NCBI GenBank assembly: GCA_964472785.1
Contig: CAYYMH010000044.1
Coordinates: forward strand, 1 to 35,241
Length of the DNA: 35,241 bases
Reading direction: 5' to 3'
Origin: CAYYMH01 sp964472785
GTDB taxonomy: Bacteria; Zhuqueibacterota; Zhuqueibacteria; Thermofontimicrobiales; Thermofontimicrobiaceae
A program made the translations under genes and the position numbers. Positions 33,869 through 35,241 of the stretch are shown piece by piece. How positions within the stretch are numbered: the first letter of the stretch is position 1; the number at the start of each line of letters is the position of its first letter. Below the pieces are notes generated by a model. That model was not told where the DNA came from. It worked only from the letters and a program-made list of their open reading frames with translations, and searched no databases.

Positions 33869-35241
33869 ATGAAAAAATTACTTCTCATCTCATTACTACT
33901 GACCTTTGCTATATCCGGCTACGCCCAGTATTTCCAACCGCAAAGTCCGCTGGTGTTCAGCAAAAACGAGTTTTCCCAATCCGCGATCAGCCGTAAAATT
34001 ACAGCGGAGCGCAAACTGTTCGATCCGCTGGACATCGACGAGCTGCGGGTGAACGTCCGCAAAAACAACAATCAGGTGGACAATAAACTGTCTGCCCTCA
34101 AAAACAAGATGACCAACATCTATCTGGACAAACAGGAACTGCTCAAACTGGTGGATATTGAAAAGATGGAGGAGCAGATCAAAGTTAAACAAAAGAGTCT
34201 GGATGAAATCAAAGTCCAGATCCAGCAGGATCTGGCAAACGTCGGCTACAGCGGTCTTTATCTGGTGCTGCTGAATGAGGTGGACCAGTTCGCATCAAAA
34301 GAATCACTTTTCGATCAGTCCGAGAAATTGCTGGCGCCGGTCGCCATCGAAGATTTGAACGGCATTTTTATTTCCGGTCTGACCGTAATGCAGGATAATC
34401 GCATTTTGACCGATCACATCAAAGCGGTTATCAGCGGTGAGATGAGCGTTGCCAAACAGTACATCTCCAAAACCATCGACCGCAGGAGAAAGTTTTTGTA
34501 TCTGGTCAAAGTGCAGGTCTCACCGCTGAAAAAAGGCTTGGCTGCCACGCAAATGCCCGGAACCGGTCAGACCCGCCATCTGGTAATTAATTTGCTCAAA
34601 GATACCAATTTTAAACCCGCACTGCGCAATGCCGGTCTGGCAGAGAGCGAGATCAATAGTGTGGACTCGGAAGCGAATTTGAGCCGGGAGGTGATAATGA
34701 ATTCCAACGCCACCGCGGGCAGGCAGCAGCAGCTTATTTTATCGCGGGGACAGACCAACCTGCAAAAGATCGAATCCGACATCGAGCAACTGAAAAACTC
34801 ACTCGCCAACCGCAGCAGCCTGCTTAAAGAGACCATTCAGACAAAAACCAATGTAACATATAACAGCCGGGACATTTCCGGCAGCATTGAGCGGGCGCTG
34901 AAATATTTTGACAGCCAGCTCAAGAGCTTGCAGGATGAGCTGGTTGCGGAAAAAGAAAAAGAGCTGGTCGCGCGCTACGCTGTAAACGTCACCGTGGAGG
35001 GCAAGCCGGAACAGGACATCGCCAAAACTGCCACCGGTCTGCTCGGACAGATCAAACAGAGCTATTCCAAAGTGGAGCAGTTTATCCGGGTGACCGACGT
35101 GGTGAACCAGATGCTGGTCGCGGATAAGACCGGCAGCGGCAAGGACATTATCCGCGAGGTGGACAAACTATGGCTATTTCCGGTTGCCGGCGACGCGGAC
35201 AATTTTTTGCTGACCGTGGTGGCGCAGTTTAAAATTGCCGA
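33869..35241 (+). CDS. exported coiled-coil-rich protein, unknown function (partial, 3' end outside window)
   Basis: ATG 33869 behind GGAGGAGG (33852-33859) opens a frame with no stop to the window end: 457 complete codons. A Sec signal peptide (MKKLLLISLLLTFAISGYAQ) predicts export with cleavage after YAQ. The mature part is mostly charged helix with heptad-like stretches (about residues 70-135 around LSALKNKMTNIYLDKQELLK, and 285-370 around QKIESDIEQLKNSL), suggesting a long coiled-coil periplasmic or surface protein. No enzymatic domain is recognised in the visible part. Codon use is clearly different from the neighbours: CTG, GCC and ATC dominate and GC is near 50 percent. That fits either high expression or recent transfer. 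It has its own promoter. Whether a C-terminal domain gives it a function cannot be seen. Confidence 0.85.
   Translation, partial: MKKLLLISLLLTFAISGYAQYFQPQSPLVFSKNEFSQSAISRKITAERKLFDPLDIDELRVNVRKNNNQVDNKLSALKNKMTNIYLDKQELLKLVDIEKMEEQIKVKQKSLDEIKVQIQQDLANVGYSGLYLVLLNEVDQFASKESLFDQSEKLLAPVAIEDLNGIFISGLTVMQDNRILTDHIKAVISGEMSVAKQYISKTIDRRRKFLYLVKVQVSPLKKGLAATQMPGTGQTRHLVINLLKDTNFKPALRNAGLAESEINSVDSEANLSREVIMNSNATAGRQQQLILSRGQTNLQKIESDIEQLKNSLANRSSLLKETIQTKTNVTYNSRDISGSIERALKYFDSQLKSLQDELVAEKEKELVARYAVNVTVEGKPEQDIAKTATGLLGQIKQSYSKVEQFIRVTDVVNQMLVADKTGSGKDIIREVDKLWLFPVAGDADNFLLTVVAQFKIA

Overview
The window reads as a chromosomal segment of a Gram-negative, heterotrophic, environmental bacterium. 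The signs are Sec signal peptides, lipoproteins, an outer-membrane barrel ending in Phe, a TRAP transporter and a very large multi-PAS phosphorelay kinase. The mix of UxaE-type tagaturonate epimerase, a PPi-type phosphofructokinase and REP-type hairpins would suit an FCB-group lineage such as Calditrichota/KSB1. That placement is inference; there is no rRNA or other marker here. Most genes are on the + strand; only the first lipoprotein is on the minus strand.

Region 1 (1-1300) is very AT-rich. It holds a small lipoprotein (minus strand) and a 52-codon basic protein. Ahead of the small gene lie a strong sigma70-like promoter and a terminator hairpin whose arm can pair alternatively with an upstream hairpin, as in an attenuator.

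Region 2 (1480-14140) is mainly signalling: a receiver-PAS-HD-GYP protein, then asparagine synthetase AsnA, then an RsbW-like protein with a lost N-box Asn overlapping a CheY-like receiver, a secreted TPR/outer-membrane-barrel protein, and a 2169-residue hybrid kinase (REC, about 11 PAS, HisKA, HATPase, REC, REC, HPt) closed by a clear terminator.

Region 3 (14500-24420) starts with a good promoter and carries exported hydrolases and an uptake system: M14 metallopeptidase, gamma-glutamyltransferase (broken by an in-frame TAG), D-aminoacylase, and a complete DctP-DctQ-DctM TRAP transporter. A RAYT (REP-associated Y1 transposase) gene sits inside this run with three copies of its palindrome, one of them inside its own reading frame.

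Region 4 (24700-33190) starts with a LacI-type regulator behind a promoter covered by a 13-bp-arm palindromic operator. Then come a UxaE-like tagaturonate epimerase, 6-phosphogluconate dehydrogenase, PdxB, a PPi-type phosphofructokinase, an unassigned HAD phosphatase and an SDR resembling fructuronate reductase (UxuB). The likely theme is hexuronate catabolism joined to central carbon metabolism. UxaC, UxuA, KdgK and KdgA are not in the window.

Region 5 (33190-35241) has an intergenic array of four perfect hairpins with 2-nt loops between inverted copies of a 17-bp sequence, followed by the start of a secreted, coiled-coil-rich protein of distinctly higher GC that runs off the window.

No tRNA, rRNA, CRISPR array or complete insertion sequence was seen.
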